Source of the DNA: Saccharomyces paradoxus
Taxonomy: Eukaryota > Ascomycota > Saccharomycetes > Saccharomycetales > Saccharomycetaceae
Assembly: GCF_002079055.1 (NCBI RefSeq)
Contig: NC_047490.1
Span: forward strand, 186,001 to 250,000
Direction of reading: 5' to 3'
DNA: 64,000 bases
Under the pieces are notes generated by a model. The model was not told the DNA's origin and did not search any database. It saw only the letters and a program-made list of their open reading frames with translations. Of the stretch, positions 9,766 to 20,558 are shown piece by piece (the stretch's first letter is position 1; each line of letters starts with the position of its first letter). Position numbers and translations under genes: made by a program.

Positions 9766-12700
9766 TTACACGCGTATTCTTAATCCGGATGCAGGTGCAC
9801 CGATTTTAGAAATCATAGCAATCCTATCTATTTTATCCTTTTCTGTGATAACGTATTTACTACCTGTTAATGGGTCAGAGACGGAAGGCGTATCTTCATA
9901 AATTGGTTTGTAAGTGGCTGCACAAATATCGAATTTAGCATAAGGATCGAAGTCAATTGGAATGGCATCACTGGCCATTGAATCAGCTTTGTTTTTGATT
10001 TTATGCGCTTGTTCGGCACGAGGACCAGAAGAAATAATCTTTAAAAATTCACCTGCGAAATATGAGGCCTGTAAGAAATTTTTGTGCTTGAAATGTTGCG
10101 ACATAGCCACCTGCAGAGCATTGGTACGATGAATCGGGGAAAGTTTTGCTTTCGTAAAGTATGCAGCTAGTTCAAGCATGCGTACAGTATTTCCCTCTTT
10201 TAATGAGCGGCGTTCCAATTCAATGGATAAACCTAATATATATTCCCTAGCAGTTTCCAGTATATTGTGAGCTAATTTTTCATCTTCAGAATCATCAACC
10301 ATTAATAGCGTAATACGGTAGATGGCTTCTCTGAAACATTCGATTGCAACATCCAGTTTGTTCAGTTTAAAGTTCTTGTAACCCTCTTTCATTTTCTCAT
10401 TGACGATATCAAGACCGGGAACGTATGGAAGAATTTGGTCTTCACTTACCGTGTCATCATAGGCTCTGATATAACCTAATTGAGCAGGAAGTTCACAAGG
10501 CGTACTAGGCATGTATGTTCTACAACCCTCATAGATGTTGGTGAAATACTTTTTTAATGGTTCCAGTTTGACAACACCCACTTGTTTGCTCAAAGCTTGA
10601 GCGGCAGCATCAAAGGCACCAGCAGCAACTAAGACAGCAGGCAGTTTAGAATTCTTGATCCAAATGGCTGTTTCAGCTTCCTGTGCTGGAGAAGAAATTT
10701 CGCCTTGCTCAACTTCCTCAGGTAGCTCTTCTCCCACATCTAAATCTTCATCACCTAAATCCCAGGCACCTTCGTCTTCACCAATATCCATATCGTTGAA
10801 GCTTTCTTCAGCGAGTGGTTCTTCCTGCTCTTGAGTGGTGTTTACTGCTGGAGTTTCATCATCTATATCCAAATCGTCAATTTGACCTAAAACGGCCTTT
10901 TCAAAATAAGATAGTTCAGCCTCTTTCAATGGCCACTTTTCAAGTGGCTTTGAGATCACTGGCCTTTGAACGAAATCGGAGGCATCGATCTGATCTGGTA
11001 AAGTGACGTCTTGCTCGTCAATTTCAGCTTGCTCTAGAAAAGTAGAAGCTGCTGCTTCATCTCCGTTAGCCTTTGCTACGGCATAAGCTAATGGTAGAGA
11101 ACCACTCTCGGCGAAAATGCGACATCTTTCCTTGGTAGAATTGTTGTAAAAAGTGTTTAACAACATACTTCCAAAGTCTTCACGGGTCTGGGCAATATTT
11201 TGCATTTTAGACAGTTTGTTAACGTCACCTGTAACCAAATACAGGAAGGAAAGCTTATCAAAAGAATGCTGGGTTTGATAAATCATTTCAGCTAAGCTGG
11301 CATTACCTTGCGCCAAGGCTTCTTGGTTTAATCTTTCCCAAGCACTAGAATCATTCAGTTTTTTGGCTTCATCTAAGGCAACATCCAAATTACCATATTC
11401 CAAAGCTAAATCAAAACGGATATGTGGATCTTGAACGAATTGTAAAGCAATCTCTGGATAACCTGATTTCTGCAAATAGGAAATGATATTTTGACCAACT
11501 AAATTAGAGTCTTTTATCAGACGTAAAACTTCTGGGAAGTTTTTGTTAACTAGGGCCTTTTTAAAGCGGTATTCCGTAGGATCAATAGTTAAAATTTCAA
11601 TTTCACCGTCACGGTTCAAGCAGTAAACTAATTTTCCTTGGACCTTTGTGATATACAAAGTTTTTTCCAAAGTCTTGATAATACCTCTATCCCCGTTTAA
11701 TAGTGAGTACCTTATATGATTCAAGGTTGAATAAACTAATACACCAGTTTCATCCCAAGCAGCACTTTTGATTCTAATGGTTTCATGCATAGAATTAATT
11801 AATTCTAGCTTTTTGGTAGCCAAAGTTATGGTATGCTTACTCATTAATGCAACATATTGACCATCTAAGGACCAGGAAACGTACTTAACGTTTTTAACAG
11901 CCAATTGGGACACCTTTTTGCCCTGTTGTACATCGTAAAGAATAACTTCTCTAGGGTGTATGACCAAAACAGATCCGGGGCCAGCAGCCACAATAGTTCT
12001 CACCGTTTCTTCTACTTTGATATTTCTTGTAACTTTGTTTTCGAGAGAACGGACTTCCACAGATTCAGTATTCTTGTTGTAAACAACAAATCTATTACGA
12101 CCAACAAAAGTAGCATAATTACCTGTATCTTGGGTGACGCTTGTTGGTTCCACGGCTCCAACGGGTTGTTTTGGTAAAATAACGAGAGCAAATTTGCCAT
12201 TGGCTTCATTAACCAAAACGGAATGTTGAGAGGGGTTGTACGATATACTTCTGAATGCATCCCAAGGTTGACCAATGCCCTTTAGTGAGGCATAAGGTAA
12301 TGAAGCGACTCTTTTTTGGAAATTGAAACTTTGGATTTGCTTCTCCGCATTGACGAAAAACAATTGGTTTTGATGGATAAAGCTGCATGGTCTTTCGCGA
12401 TCGAGCTTGAAAACCATAATACCAGAATCATGAGCCGCACCAAATAGATTGATATGAGGATGTGCTGCAATTAACCAAAATCTATCGTTTTCTCTTTTGA
12501 ATTGCTTTACTGGAGTTCTCTTGTCAAGGTCCCAAACTCTTAGGGTTTTATCTTCGCCGACAGAAATAATCAAGTTTTGATGTGGGTGGAAAATGACACT
12601 ATCAACATTGTTAGTGTGACCTCTGCAAGTATCAACCTCCCAAGCTTTCGTGGCACTCATTCGCCATAACTTAACTTGACGGTCGTCACTGGCGGAGACA

Positions 12701-13371
12701 ATCAATGGTAAAGTTGGATGGAAAGAGGCCCAGTTGACACCCCTTGTGTGACCCTCTAAAATGAACTTAACAACGCAGTCACCAAGAGAGCCATCCAAAA
12801 GATTTTGTTGGGCACTCATTTGCTCCTCAAATGAACTAGTACCAGGAGCAGAATGTCTTTTTCTTAGACCGGTAATATCCCAAATTCTGATGGTTTCATC
12901 CAAAGAAGCAGAAACGATTAGGTCATCAGTTGGATGAAATTGGGCGCACATGACAAAATGATTGTGGCCAGTCAAACATGCAATTTCCTTACGGTTTTGC
13001 CAGTTCCAGATTCTTATAGTCTGGTCATCAGAAGCGGATATGATCCAAGGCAATTCACGGTGAAAAAACACGGTACGGACATAATCTAAATGTCCAGTTA
13101 AGGTATATAGACATTTGTTAGTATCTAAGGACCAGACTTTGATGGTATAGTCGTCACCTGCCGAAACGAAAATAGGTTGGGTTGGATGGAAATCTAGCCC
13201 ACGAACAGGGCCTTCGTGGTCTTCAAATCTGTGAAGTAATGTTCCCATCCTATAATCCCATAATTGGATAGTAGAAGAGAACAAAGCCACCAAAACCCAT
13301 GGTCTGGAGGGGTGAAAGGCAATACCCTTGGCCCTGGTGGACTTTGATTCGAATTTAGTTAACATCTTCAT
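9766..13371 (-). CDS. COP1: Cop1, alpha subunit of COPI coatomer
   Basis: 1201-residue alpha-COP, part of the coat that drives Golgi-to-ER retrograde transport and binds dilysine cargo signals. Seen here: WD40 repeats over about residues 1-310 (recurring 'GH..v....fHP......SaSdD..ir.W' pattern), a second propeller-like region to about 600, an alpha-solenoid region, an acidic linker (rich in EQEE and DLGDEDLD), and the conserved C-terminal domain ending in GLRIRV, which binds epsilon-COP. Length matches S. cerevisiae exactly. The start gives MKMLTKFESKS, and the next in-frame ATG is two codons on, but the first is the family start. Confidence 0.98.
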   Translation of the reverse strand: MKMLTKFESKSTRAKGIAFHPSRPWVLVALFSSTIQLWDYRMGTLLHRFEDHEGPVRGLDFHPTQPIFVSAGDDYTIKVWSLDTNKCLYTLTGHLDYVRTVFFHRELPWIISASDDQTIRIWNWQNRKEIACLTGHNHFVMCAQFHPTDDLIVSASLDETIRIWDITGLRKRHSAPGTSSFEEQMSAQQNLLDGSLGDCVVKFILEGHTRGVNWASFHPTLPLIVSASDDRQVKLWRMSATKAWEVDTCRGHTNNVDSVIFHPHQNLIISVGEDKTLRVWDLDKRTPVKQFKRENDRFWLIAAHPHINLFGAAHDSGIMVFKLDRERPCSFIHQNQLFFVNAEKQIQSFNFQKRVASLPYASLKGIGQPWDAFRSISYNPSQHSVLVNEANGKFALVILPKQPVGAVEPTSVTQDTGNYATFVGRNRFVVYNKNTESVEVRSLENKVTRNIKVEETVRTIVAAGPGSVLVIHPREVILYDVQQGKKVSQLAVKNVKYVSWSLDGQYVALMSKHTITLATKKLELINSMHETIRIKSAAWDETGVLVYSTLNHIRYSLLNGDRGIIKTLEKTLYITKVQGKLVYCLNRDGEIEILTIDPTEYRFKKALVNKNFPEVLRLIKDSNLVGQNIISYLQKSGYPEIALQFVQDPHIRFDLALEYGNLDVALDEAKKLNDSSAWERLNQEALAQGNASLAEMIYQTQHSFDKLSFLYLVTGDVNKLSKMQNIAQTREDFGSMLLNTFYNNSTKERCRIFAESGSLPLAYAVAKANGDEAAASTFLEQAEIDEQDVTLPDQIDASDFVQRPVISKPLEKWPLKEAELSYFEKAVLGQIDDLDIDDETPAVNTTQEQEEPLAEESFNDMDIGEDEGAWDLGDEDLDVGEELPEEVEQGEISSPAQEAETAIWIKNSKLPAVLVAAGAFDAAAQALSKQVGVVKLEPLKKYFTNIYEGCRTYMPSTPCELPAQLGYIRAYDDTVSEDQILPYVPGLDIVNEKMKEGYKNFKLNKLDVAIECFREAIYRITLLMVDDSEDEKLAHNILETAREYILGLSIELERRSLKEGNTVRMLELAAYFTKAKLSPIHRTNALQVAMSQHFKHKNFLQASYFAGEFLKIISSGPRAEQAHKIKNKADSMASDAIPIDFDPYAKFDICAATYKPIYEDTPSVSDPLTGSKYVITEKDKIDRIAMISKIGAPASGLRIRV

Positions 13372-13853
13372 CTTGTTCCGGTAATGAAATGAACAAAGAC
13401 ACTAGTAGAAGAAAAAATTACACCAATTTCAGGTTAATGAACCACGAATTTGTAAAGAACAGGTGTGATATTGTTTTTATTCAAAGGGGTAAAGGGAAGA
13501 TAAAATAAAAAGAAAAACTTTATATCTTAAGCAAAGGGGGGAAAGTACGAAGTGCTCGAATCCTGCTGTTTCGCCAACTCTGTTATCTAACTAATTGCAA
13601 TGCCTTTTCAAACAAGTCTATGGTCCCTGTATGTTGCTGAATCGAGGCTCAATTGTCGCAGTCTCGAAGACGGATCTGTTATTTATTCAAGTTGGCAAAT
13701 TGTCGATTTCGTTTCGTGTTGTCGAAATTTTCGGTCGCTCTGTACGTCGTATAAATGCTGACTATAGGAATAATAGTATAAGAATACATATAAATTTTAT
13801 GTTTTACAGTATATTAGTTAAAGACTCGCTAACGGGGTAGACAATGGTTAAAA
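13372..13853. other. COP1 promoter and YDL144C 3' region
   Basis: 482 bp. The COP1-proximal part is purine-rich on the + strand. An open frame at 13595-13840 begins only at TTG and has no recognisable protein character. No other feature is seen. Confidence 0.45.
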
Positions 13854-14924
13854 CTACTCGTCCACAAGACTGGCTGTTTTTTCATCAAACTTCAATAGGC
13901 CTTTCCGCTCCTTTAGTTTGGCCTGCACTAACACGAGCAGGTTGTATAGAATAGAAAGAGTGGGCGTGGCGACGCCATTTCTTTTCGCGATTCTTATGGG
14001 GTTGCCTAGGATGACCTCCAGCTCCATCAGCTGGCCCTTTTCACGGTCAACGCACATGGATGGCTTGAACACCTTTTTCCTGGTAATCTCTGTAAACATT
14101 GTTATAAACTCCTCTTCGATGATGATGCCCTCGCTTGCTGCAATGGCAATGATCTCCCTCATGGCAGGGTGGAACACTTCAATTTCCGTGCTCTTCTTGT
14201 TGACTCCAAACTCTAGGCAACGCGGAACGTCTAACCCTACAAGTGCCGTGGATGTGTTGATGGCAGCATTGTAGAGCAGCTTTTTCCACCGAGAGTAACG
14301 AACCCTAGGGTCAAATTCGACAAAATTATGCCCCTCGTTGCTGTACATCCTGACGAATTCGTTGGCAGCCTGGATGGCAGTAACGTCCTGTGAATCAAAG
14401 GCCCCACACGATAAGTGGTCATGGCCGATTTGACTGATATGGCCAGTCCCAACCTTGGTGGACCCAATTAACTGGATGCCAGAAAGCACCGTGTACTGAT
14501 AATCCTCTGTGGGAAATTCCGCCCATATCTCATTCTCAATATCGATACCGTTCTGTACCAGTAAAATGTGCGTGGTCAATTTTGACCCATGTAGCTTCTT
14601 GTTCTTCTCAAGCACGGGACTGATGATATTGGAGACTCTAGAATTAGCAGGCCCGTCTATGATATTCTTAGTAGTTACAACAACATAGTTGTATCCTTTG
14701 TTGTTTGCGGCGGCGGCAGCGTCCTCAACGCTGCTGTAAATGTGGTCGGGCCTCCAACCTTCTAATTTGCCGTAGTCACACGATTCGATTGTGTAACCAT
14801 GCTTCGATACCTTATCATAGTCAGATCTGACTACCAAGGAAACGTCACTCTCCCGCTTAAACCACAACGAGAGCGCAGTGATAACCCCCACACCGCCTGC
14901 ACCGATAACCAGTACTCTAGACAT
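13854..14924 (-). CDS. Putative ketopantoate reductase-like dehydrogenase
   Basis: 356-residue protein equivalent to S. cerevisiae YDL144C. It resembles the ApbA/PanE ketopantoate reductase family. Seen here: an N-terminal Rossmann dinucleotide-binding motif GAGGVG (residues 8-13) after a hydrophobic strand, and a second helical domain with the characteristic W-KKLLYNAAIN-type segment near residue 215, where family members carry the catalytic lysine. NADP(H) preference and the real substrate cannot be read from the sequence; yeast has a separate Pan5, so the role here is uncertain. It is divergent from CCT4 across 265 bp. Confidence 0.9.
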   Translation of the reverse strand: MSRVLVIGAGGVGVITALSLWFKRESDVSLVVRSDYDKVSKHGYTIESCDYGKLEGWRPDHIYSSVEDAAAAANNKGYNYVVVTTKNIIDGPANSRVSNIISPVLEKNKKLHGSKLTTHILLVQNGIDIENEIWAEFPTEDYQYTVLSGIQLIGSTKVGTGHISQIGHDHLSCGAFDSQDVTAIQAANEFVRMYSNEGHNFVEFDPRVRYSRWKKLLYNAAINTSTALVGLDVPRCLEFGVNKKSTEIEVFHPAMREIIAIAASEGIIIEEEFITMFTEITRKKVFKPSMCVDREKGQLMELEVILGNPIRIAKRNGVATPTLSILYNLLVLVQAKLKERKGLLKFDEKTASLVDE

Positions 14925-15060
14925 TTCCGATGTTGATTTAAATCCACTTGTATCCTGGTACCGGAACTTTACTCTATGAGGAATGTCAATATGCCTTAAT
15001 TAAGGCTACATAATTCGGTATTACTATCACTCGCCACGGATAACCTGAAATTTTTTTCGT

Positions 15061-15069
15061 TTCGCCACC
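15061..15069 (-). promoter_or_regulatory. PACE-like box upstream of CCT4
   Basis: TTCGCCACC reads GGTGGCGAA on the minus strand, one base away from the Rpn4 PACE consensus. It lies about 120 bp upstream of CCT4 in the YDL144C-CCT4 divergent promoter. Functional status is unknown. Confidence 0.3.
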
Positions 15070-15189
15070 AAAGAAAGGCTAATTGAATACAGTTTGAGAG
15101 GTTGATGTATTAAAGTGAACGTGAAGGTATTAGATTCTAAATTGCAGGTGCGGCAAGTGTGCAGAACGAGTAAAGTAGAGAATAGAACG

Positions 15190-16776
15190 ATGTCTGCTAA
15201 GGTCCCATCTAACGCCACGTTCAAGAACAAGGAAAAACCCCAAGAGGTTCGCAAAGCCAACATCATCGCTGCACGTTCTGTAGCAGATGCCATCCGTACT
15301 TCATTGGGTCCCAAGGGTATGGACAAGATGATTAAGACATCTCGTGGGGAAATTATCATCTCCAATGATGGCCATACCATTTTAAAACAGATGGCCATCC
15401 TGCATCCGGTGGCTAGAATGCTAGTGGAGGTTTCTGCCGCGCAGGACTCCGAAGCCGGTGATGGTACTACTTCCGTGGTCATCTTGACCGGTGCTCTGTT
15501 GGGTGCTGCAGAGAGACTGCTGAACAAGGGTATTCATCCAACCATCATTGCAGACTCCTTTCAAAGTGCTGCAAAGAGATCTGTCGATATTCTTTTGGAA
15601 ATGTGCCATAGGATCTCGTTGAGCGATAGAGAGCAGCTAGTCCGTGCTGCATCCACCTCCTTGAGTTCCAAGATTGTGTCTCAATACTCTTCATTTTTGG
15701 CGCCTTTGGCAGTGGATTCTGTGTTGAAGATTTCCGATGAAAACTCTAAGAATGTTGACCTGAATGATATCAGACTGGTCAAGAAAGTTGGTGGTACCAT
15801 CGATGACACGGAAATGATAGATGGTGTAGTCTTAACGCAAACGACAATTAAGTCTGCCGGTGGTCCAACAAGAAAGGAAAAGGCAAAGATCGGGTTGATT
15901 CAATTCCAAATATCTCCTCCTAAGCCAGACACGGAGAACAATATCATCGTTAATGACTATAGACAAATGGATAAGATCCTTAAAGAAGAAAGAGCGTATT
16001 TGCTAAATATCTGTAAAAAAATTAAAAAAGCCAAGTGTAACGTGCTGTTGATTCAGAAATCCATCCTAAGAGATGCAGTAAATGATCTGGCTCTACATTT
16101 CTTATCAAAATTGAACATAATGGTGGTGAAGGACATCGAGAGAGAGGAGATCGAGTTTCTGTCCAAGGGCTTGGGTTGTAAGCCAATTGCCGATATAGAA
16201 TTGTTCACCGAAGATAGATTGGGTTCGGCTGACTTAGTTGAGGAGATTGATAGCGATGGTTCCAAGATAGTTAGAGTAACTGGCATAAGAAACAACAATG
16301 CAAGGCCAACCGTTTCTGTTGTCATCCGCGGTGCAAACAACATGATCATTGATGAAACGGAACGCTCCCTTCATGATGCACTATGTGTAATCCGTTGTTT
16401 AGTAAAAGAGAGAGGTTTAATCGCCGGTGGTGGTGCTCCAGAAATTGAAATCTCCCGCAGGTTGAGTAAAGAAGCAAGATCTATGGAAGGTGTACAGGCT
16501 TTTATTTGGCAAGAATTTGCTTCTGCCTTGGAAGTTATTCCAACAACTTTGGCTGAAAATGCAGGTTTGAATAGTATCAAAGTTGTTACAGAATTGCGCT
16601 CTAAACATGAAAATGGTGAATTGAATGATGGTATCTCTGTTAGACGATCCGGTACTACGAACACCTATGAAGAACATATCTTACAACCCGTACTTGTTAG
16701 TACAAGCGCAATTACTTTGGCTTCCGAATGTGTCAAATCCATTTTACGTATTGACGATATCGCATTCAGCCGTTAA
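15190..16776 (+). CDS. CCT4: Cct4, delta subunit of the TRiC/CCT chaperonin
   Basis: 528-residue group II chaperonin subunit of the cytosolic eight-subunit double ring that folds actin, tubulin and many WD40 proteins. Seen here: the nucleotide-binding LGPKGMDKM loop (residues 39-47), GDGTT (90-94), and the C-terminal equatorial GGGAPE motif. The open frame extends 25 codons upstream to a GTG, but the first ATG (MSAKVPSNATFK) is the family start and gives the expected 528-residue length. Confidence 0.97.
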   Translation: MSAKVPSNATFKNKEKPQEVRKANIIAARSVADAIRTSLGPKGMDKMIKTSRGEIIISNDGHTILKQMAILHPVARMLVEVSAAQDSEAGDGTTSVVILTGALLGAAERLLNKGIHPTIIADSFQSAAKRSVDILLEMCHRISLSDREQLVRAASTSLSSKIVSQYSSFLAPLAVDSVLKISDENSKNVDLNDIRLVKKVGGTIDDTEMIDGVVLTQTTIKSAGGPTRKEKAKIGLIQFQISPPKPDTENNIIVNDYRQMDKILKEERAYLLNICKKIKKAKCNVLLIQKSILRDAVNDLALHFLSKLNIMVVKDIEREEIEFLSKGLGCKPIADIELFTEDRLGSADLVEEIDSDGSKIVRVTGIRNNNARPTVSVVIRGANNMIIDETERSLHDALCVIRCLVKERGLIAGGGAPEIEISRRLSKEARSMEGVQAFIWQEFASALEVIPTTLAENAGLNSIKVVTELRSKHENGELNDGISVRRSGTTNTYEEHILQPVLVSTSAITLASECVKSILRIDDIAFSR

Positions 16777-16808
16777 CATGGGTTTTTCGAATATCCATAT
16801 GTTTATGC

Positions 16809-16829
16809 ATATATATATATATATATATA
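16809..16829. repeat. (AT)n microsatellite
   Basis: A 21-nt uninterrupted AT dinucleotide tract just past the CCT4 stop codon, in the convergent CCT4-CRD1 gap. It could act as a polyadenylation efficiency element. Confidence 0.9.
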
Positions 16830-16924
16830 CAGCTTGATATAGTGTACTTTTCCACTACATAAAAAACTCAAAAACATTAAAAGTGAAAAATCAGAGCCCC
16901 TTTCAAAAAAGCATCATCTGCATA

Positions 16925-17767
16925 CTATTTCAAAAGTTTGAAAGCATTCCTCTTTAATGCGTAAGATGCCCCGCTGATTATTGTAGTTGTGGCGGTTACA
17001 TATCCTAAATAGCTAAAGATATTCTGAAAGAACTTTTTTCTATCTTCAAAATTCTCATCCACTTCGCCATTGCCCTCTTCTTTCCCATATAAAAGTAGCA
17101 ATACTCCAGATCCAAGATATATCATTTGGAAAAACGTGTTCCATTTGGATAGTTGGGAAGGTTTGACTTCAGCACTAGGATAGCGAACAATATCCCAGTA
17201 GGAACTCCATGACACACGACCGGGATATTTCAACTTTAAAGTGCTATATCGTATAAATAAAGCACCTATTGCTAGTAACACATCTCTGCCCAAAATAATC
17301 CCCGCAATAGATACCGGTATAATTTGAGGGCCAGATGGTACGGATAATGCCAAAGTTGTAGTGATCATTAGTAGTTTATCTGCAAGTGGATCTAGAATGG
17401 TTCCTGCGACGGTTTTGAGGCCGTATTTCCGTGCGATATACCCATCCATAAAATCAGTGATGCTAGAAAATGCAAACAGACTTAATGCTGGGGTCAGATT
17501 ATTCGTTATAATGAAGAGTCCAATAAAGGGTGTACATCCTATTCGTGATAAAGTCAAAATGTTGGGAATGTTGAGCAACTTGTTCTTAATATTAGGAGGT
17601 CCACTCGGAACAGTGGCCAATTCCCTTCTAGTGAGTACTCTGAAAAAATTACACTTTAATTGGGGTTTTACCTTTAAGCGTGCAGTTAAACCTGATAATA
17701 CATAATAAGATGGCCTTTTCGGTATTGTTCTCCGAAATAATGCGTAGCATGAATGAATGGGCAACAT
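16925..17767 (-). CDS. CRD1: Crd1, mitochondrial cardiolipin synthase
   Basis: 280-residue inner-membrane enzyme that joins CDP-diacylglycerol and phosphatidylglycerol to form cardiolipin. Seen here: an Arg/Lys-rich N-terminus compatible with a mitochondrial presequence (about 1-50), and the CDP-alcohol phosphatidyltransferase signature with Asp108-Gly109, Ala112-Arg113, Gly122, Asp126 and Asp130. Hydrophobic segments lie near 68-105, 130-165 and 215-232. I recall 283 residues in S. cerevisiae, starting three codons further upstream. Here that upstream codon is ACG, so the start falls on the next methionine. The N-terminal region is the most diverged part. Confidence 0.96.
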   Translation of the reverse strand: MLPIHSCYALFRRTIPKRPSYYVLSGLTARLKVKPQLKCNFFRVLTRRELATVPSGPPNIKNKLLNIPNILTLSRIGCTPFIGLFIITNNLTPALSLFAFSSITDFMDGYIARKYGLKTVAGTILDPLADKLLMITTTLALSVPSGPQIIPVSIAGIILGRDVLLAIGALFIRYSTLKLKYPGRVSWSSYWDIVRYPSAEVKPSQLSKWNTFFQMIYLGSGVLLLLYGKEEGNGEVDENFEDRKKFFQNIFSYLGYVTATTTIISGASYALKRNAFKLLK

Positions 17768-18240
17768 TTGCCTCGTTGACTAAATATTATGGACCAAACT
17801 ATGCTGCCAGGGGTGGCTGTTTTTAAAATTGTTTCCTTCCTATATTCTCAATTATGTATGTTATGTACTTCCAATTAAGAGGATGGCTTCATGAATCGAG
17901 CTTTTTCATATTCCAGTTTCGGAAATAGTCGCCGCACTATGATTCGAAGATGTGACACTGCGAAATGTTGGCATCAAAGATAGTTTCACATAATAGAACC
18001 CAGAGCTGCAGATTGGCCGTTTTTTCTCCTGCAATTATTTGCTAAACCGTTGAGTAGGCATACATATAAGTATATTTCACTTTCCTTTTCCATTTGTCAG
18101 TTTTTCTTGCTATATTATATCGTTCTCAAAAGCTGCTCGTCTACAAAAAGTGCAAGATTTTTACGACGTCTTACAGGTTTAAAGTATCAGTAAAGAAAAT
18201 ATTCAAACTACGTTATCATTACTGTTCAAATCCAACTAAT
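17768..18240. other. CRD1-BPL1 divergent promoter
   Basis: 473 bp between two divergent starts. The reading frame of BPL1 stays open through 18094-18240 but has no ATG there. I recognise no specific regulator site. Confidence 0.45.
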
Positions 18241-20313
18241 ATGAATGTATTAGTCTACAATGGGCCGGGGACTACGCCAGGATCAGTTAAGCATGCCGTG
18301 GAAAGTTTACGTGACTTTTTGGAGCCTTATTATGCAGTGAGTACTGTCAATGTTAAAGTATTACAGACAGAACCATGGATGTCAAAGACCTCTGCCGTGG
18401 TGTTTCCAGGCGGTGCGGATCTTCCATACGTTCAAGCTTGTCAGCCTATCATCCCTCGATTGAAACAGTTTGTTAGCAAACAAGGTGGTGTCTTCATTGG
18501 ATTTTGCGCAGGAGGTTATTTCGGCACTAGTCGTGTAGAATTTGCTCAAGGTGACCCTACAATGGAAGTATCAGGAAGCAGAGACTTGCGCTTCTTTCCA
18601 GGAACAAGTAGGGGACCTGCGTACAACGGATTTCAGTACAATAGCGAGGCCGGAGCACGTGCAGTTGGATTAAATCTTCCAGATGGCTCACAGTTCTCAA
18701 CTTATTTCAATGGAGGAGCTGTTTTCGTTGATGCAGATAAATTTGACAACGTCGAAATCTTGGCAACATACGCAGAACACCCGGATGTTCCGTCTTCTGA
18801 TTCAGGAAAAGGTCAGAGTGAAAACCCAGCTGCTGTAGTGCTATGTGATGTTGGAAGGGGTAAGGTTTTACTCACTGGTCCACATCCTGAGTTCAATGTC
18901 CGTTTTATGAGGAAATCCACAGATAAGCATTTTCTTGAAACAGTTGTGGAGAGCTTGAAAGCACAAGAAGTCGAGAGATTGAAATTTATGAGAACGATTC
19001 TTACCAAGACCGGATTGAATTGTAATAATGACTTCAACTATGTAAGAGCTCCAAATTTGACACCACTATTTATAGCTAGTGCCCCAAATAAGCAGAATTA
19101 TTTGCAAGAAATGGAAAACAATTTAGCTCATCAAGGAGCGCGTGTTAAAAATGCTGAGCTCTGCTTTAAATTAAACGCAGAAACTGATTCTTTCCAATTT
19201 TATAGGGGTTATAGAGCCTCTTACAATGCAGCGAGCTCGTCCTTGCTTCATAAAGAGCCAGATGAGGTTCCCAAGACAATAATATTTCCGGGTGAAAATG
19301 AAGACACTCCACCATCTCAATATACGCCCAATTTTGACATGAGAGAGTACTTCAAGTATCTGAATGCTCAAAACACTTTAGGTTCTTTACTTTTATATGG
19401 CGAAGTTGTTACATCAACGAGTACCATATTGAATAATAATAAATCTCTTTTAGGTTCAATCCCTGAAAGCACTTTACTTCACGTAGGTACTATTCAGGTT
19501 TCTGGACGTGGGAGAGGAGGGAACACTTGGATTAACCCTAAAGGTGTTTGTGCTTCAACGGCAGTTGTAACAATGCCACTTCAATCTCCCGTAACTAATC
19601 GAAATATATCAGTTGTTTTTGTCCAGTATCTTTCTATGCTTGCTTATTGTAAGGCGGTACTTTCATACGCACCTGGATTTTCAGATATTCCTGTTAGGAT
19701 CAAGTGGCCCAATGATCTTTACGCTTTGAGTCCAAGCTACTATAGGCGTAAAAACTTACAACTGGTTAACACTGGTTTTGAGCATACAAAGTTGCCCTTA
19801 GGTGATATCGAGCCTGCGTACCTTAAAATCTCAGGTTTACTAGTTAATACGCATTTCGTAAACAACAAATACTGTTTGTTACTTGGTTGTGGTATAAATT
19901 TGACTAGTGATGGTCCTACAACTTCATTACAAACTTGGATTAATATCCTGAATGAAGAACGTCAACAATTAAACCTTGATTTATTGCCAGCGATAAAGGC
20001 AGAAAAACTGCAAGCTCTCTATATGAATAACCTTGAGGTCATATTAAAACAGTTTATTAACTACGGAGCTGCGGAAATATTGCCAAGTTATTATGAGTTG
20101 TGGTTACATAGTAACCAAATAGTCACATTACCAGATCATGGCAATACGCAAGCCATGATTACCGGTATCACGGAAGACTATGGTTTACTGATTGCAAAAG
20201 AATTGGTAAGCGGTAGCCGCACTCAATTTACAGGAAACGTTTATAGTTTACAGCCGGATGGTAACACATTCGATATTTTTAAGAGCTTAATTGCTAAAAA
20301 GGTTCAGAATTAA
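18241..20313 (+). CDS. BPL1: Bpl1, biotin:apoprotein ligase
   Basis: 690-residue holocarboxylase synthetase. It makes biotinyl-AMP and attaches biotin to acetyl-CoA carboxylase, pyruvate carboxylase and the other biotin proteins. Seen here: an N-terminal glutamine-amidotransferase-like region with GFCAGGYFG (about 90-98) and 'GPHPEF', a linker, then the catalytic ligase domain with the biotinyl-AMP loop GRGRGGNTW (from residue 422) and the KWPNDLY motif, followed by a small C-terminal domain. The start was set at the ATG giving [10 protein letters not shown]; an upstream extension begins only at TTG. Length equals the S. cerevisiae protein. Confidence 0.97.
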   Translation: MNVLVYNGPGTTPGSVKHAVESLRDFLEPYYAVSTVNVKVLQTEPWMSKTSAVVFPGGADLPYVQACQPIIPRLKQFVSKQGGVFIGFCAGGYFGTSRVEFAQGDPTMEVSGSRDLRFFPGTSRGPAYNGFQYNSEAGARAVGLNLPDGSQFSTYFNGGAVFVDADKFDNVEILATYAEHPDVPSSDSGKGQSENPAAVVLCDVGRGKVLLTGPHPEFNVRFMRKSTDKHFLETVVESLKAQEVERLKFMRTILTKTGLNCNNDFNYVRAPNLTPLFIASAPNKQNYLQEMENNLAHQGARVKNAELCFKLNAETDSFQFYRGYRASYNAASSSLLHKEPDEVPKTIIFPGENEDTPPSQYTPNFDMREYFKYLNAQNTLGSLLLYGEVVTSTSTILNNNKSLLGSIPESTLLHVGTIQVSGRGRGGNTWINPKGVCASTAVVTMPLQSPVTNRNISVVFVQYLSMLAYCKAVLSYAPGFSDIPVRIKWPNDLYALSPSYYRRKNLQLVNTGFEHTKLPLGDIEPAYLKISGLLVNTHFVNNKYCLLLGCGINLTSDGPTTSLQTWINILNEERQQLNLDLLPAIKAEKLQALYMNNLEVILKQFINYGAAEILPSYYELWLHSNQIVTLPDHGNTQAMITGITEDYGLLIAKELVSGSRTQFTGNVYSLQPDGNTFDIFKSLIAKKVQN

Positions 20314-20558
20314 GAGTCTACCGCCTGGAATGTGAAATTCAAGCTTAGGGCTTCATGGCAGACATAATTCTCATGCTTCTACTAGCACTGCTGACTTTCT
20401 CAATATTCAGCGGATTTAATTAGTTGGTTCTGTACTTCTAGTGCTAAAAAATAATGGTAAGTTGGTATACGTTTTTATTATGATACAAAATAAACTAGAA
20501 ATATTATTTGAGAAACTATATAATGTAATAACGTCAAATACGTAAGAATGATATATTA

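Noticed and set aside
9768-9776. ACGCGT (MCB-like) sequence
   Set aside because: It lies in the last codons of COP1, not in a promoter.
15115-15189. 25-codon N-terminal extension of CCT4
   Set aside because: It begins at GTG and is absent from the family; the ATG at 15190 gives 528 residues.
18094-18240. 49-codon N-terminal extension of BPL1
   Set aside because: It begins at TTG and not ATG; the family start is the ATG at 18241, which gives the usual 690 residues.
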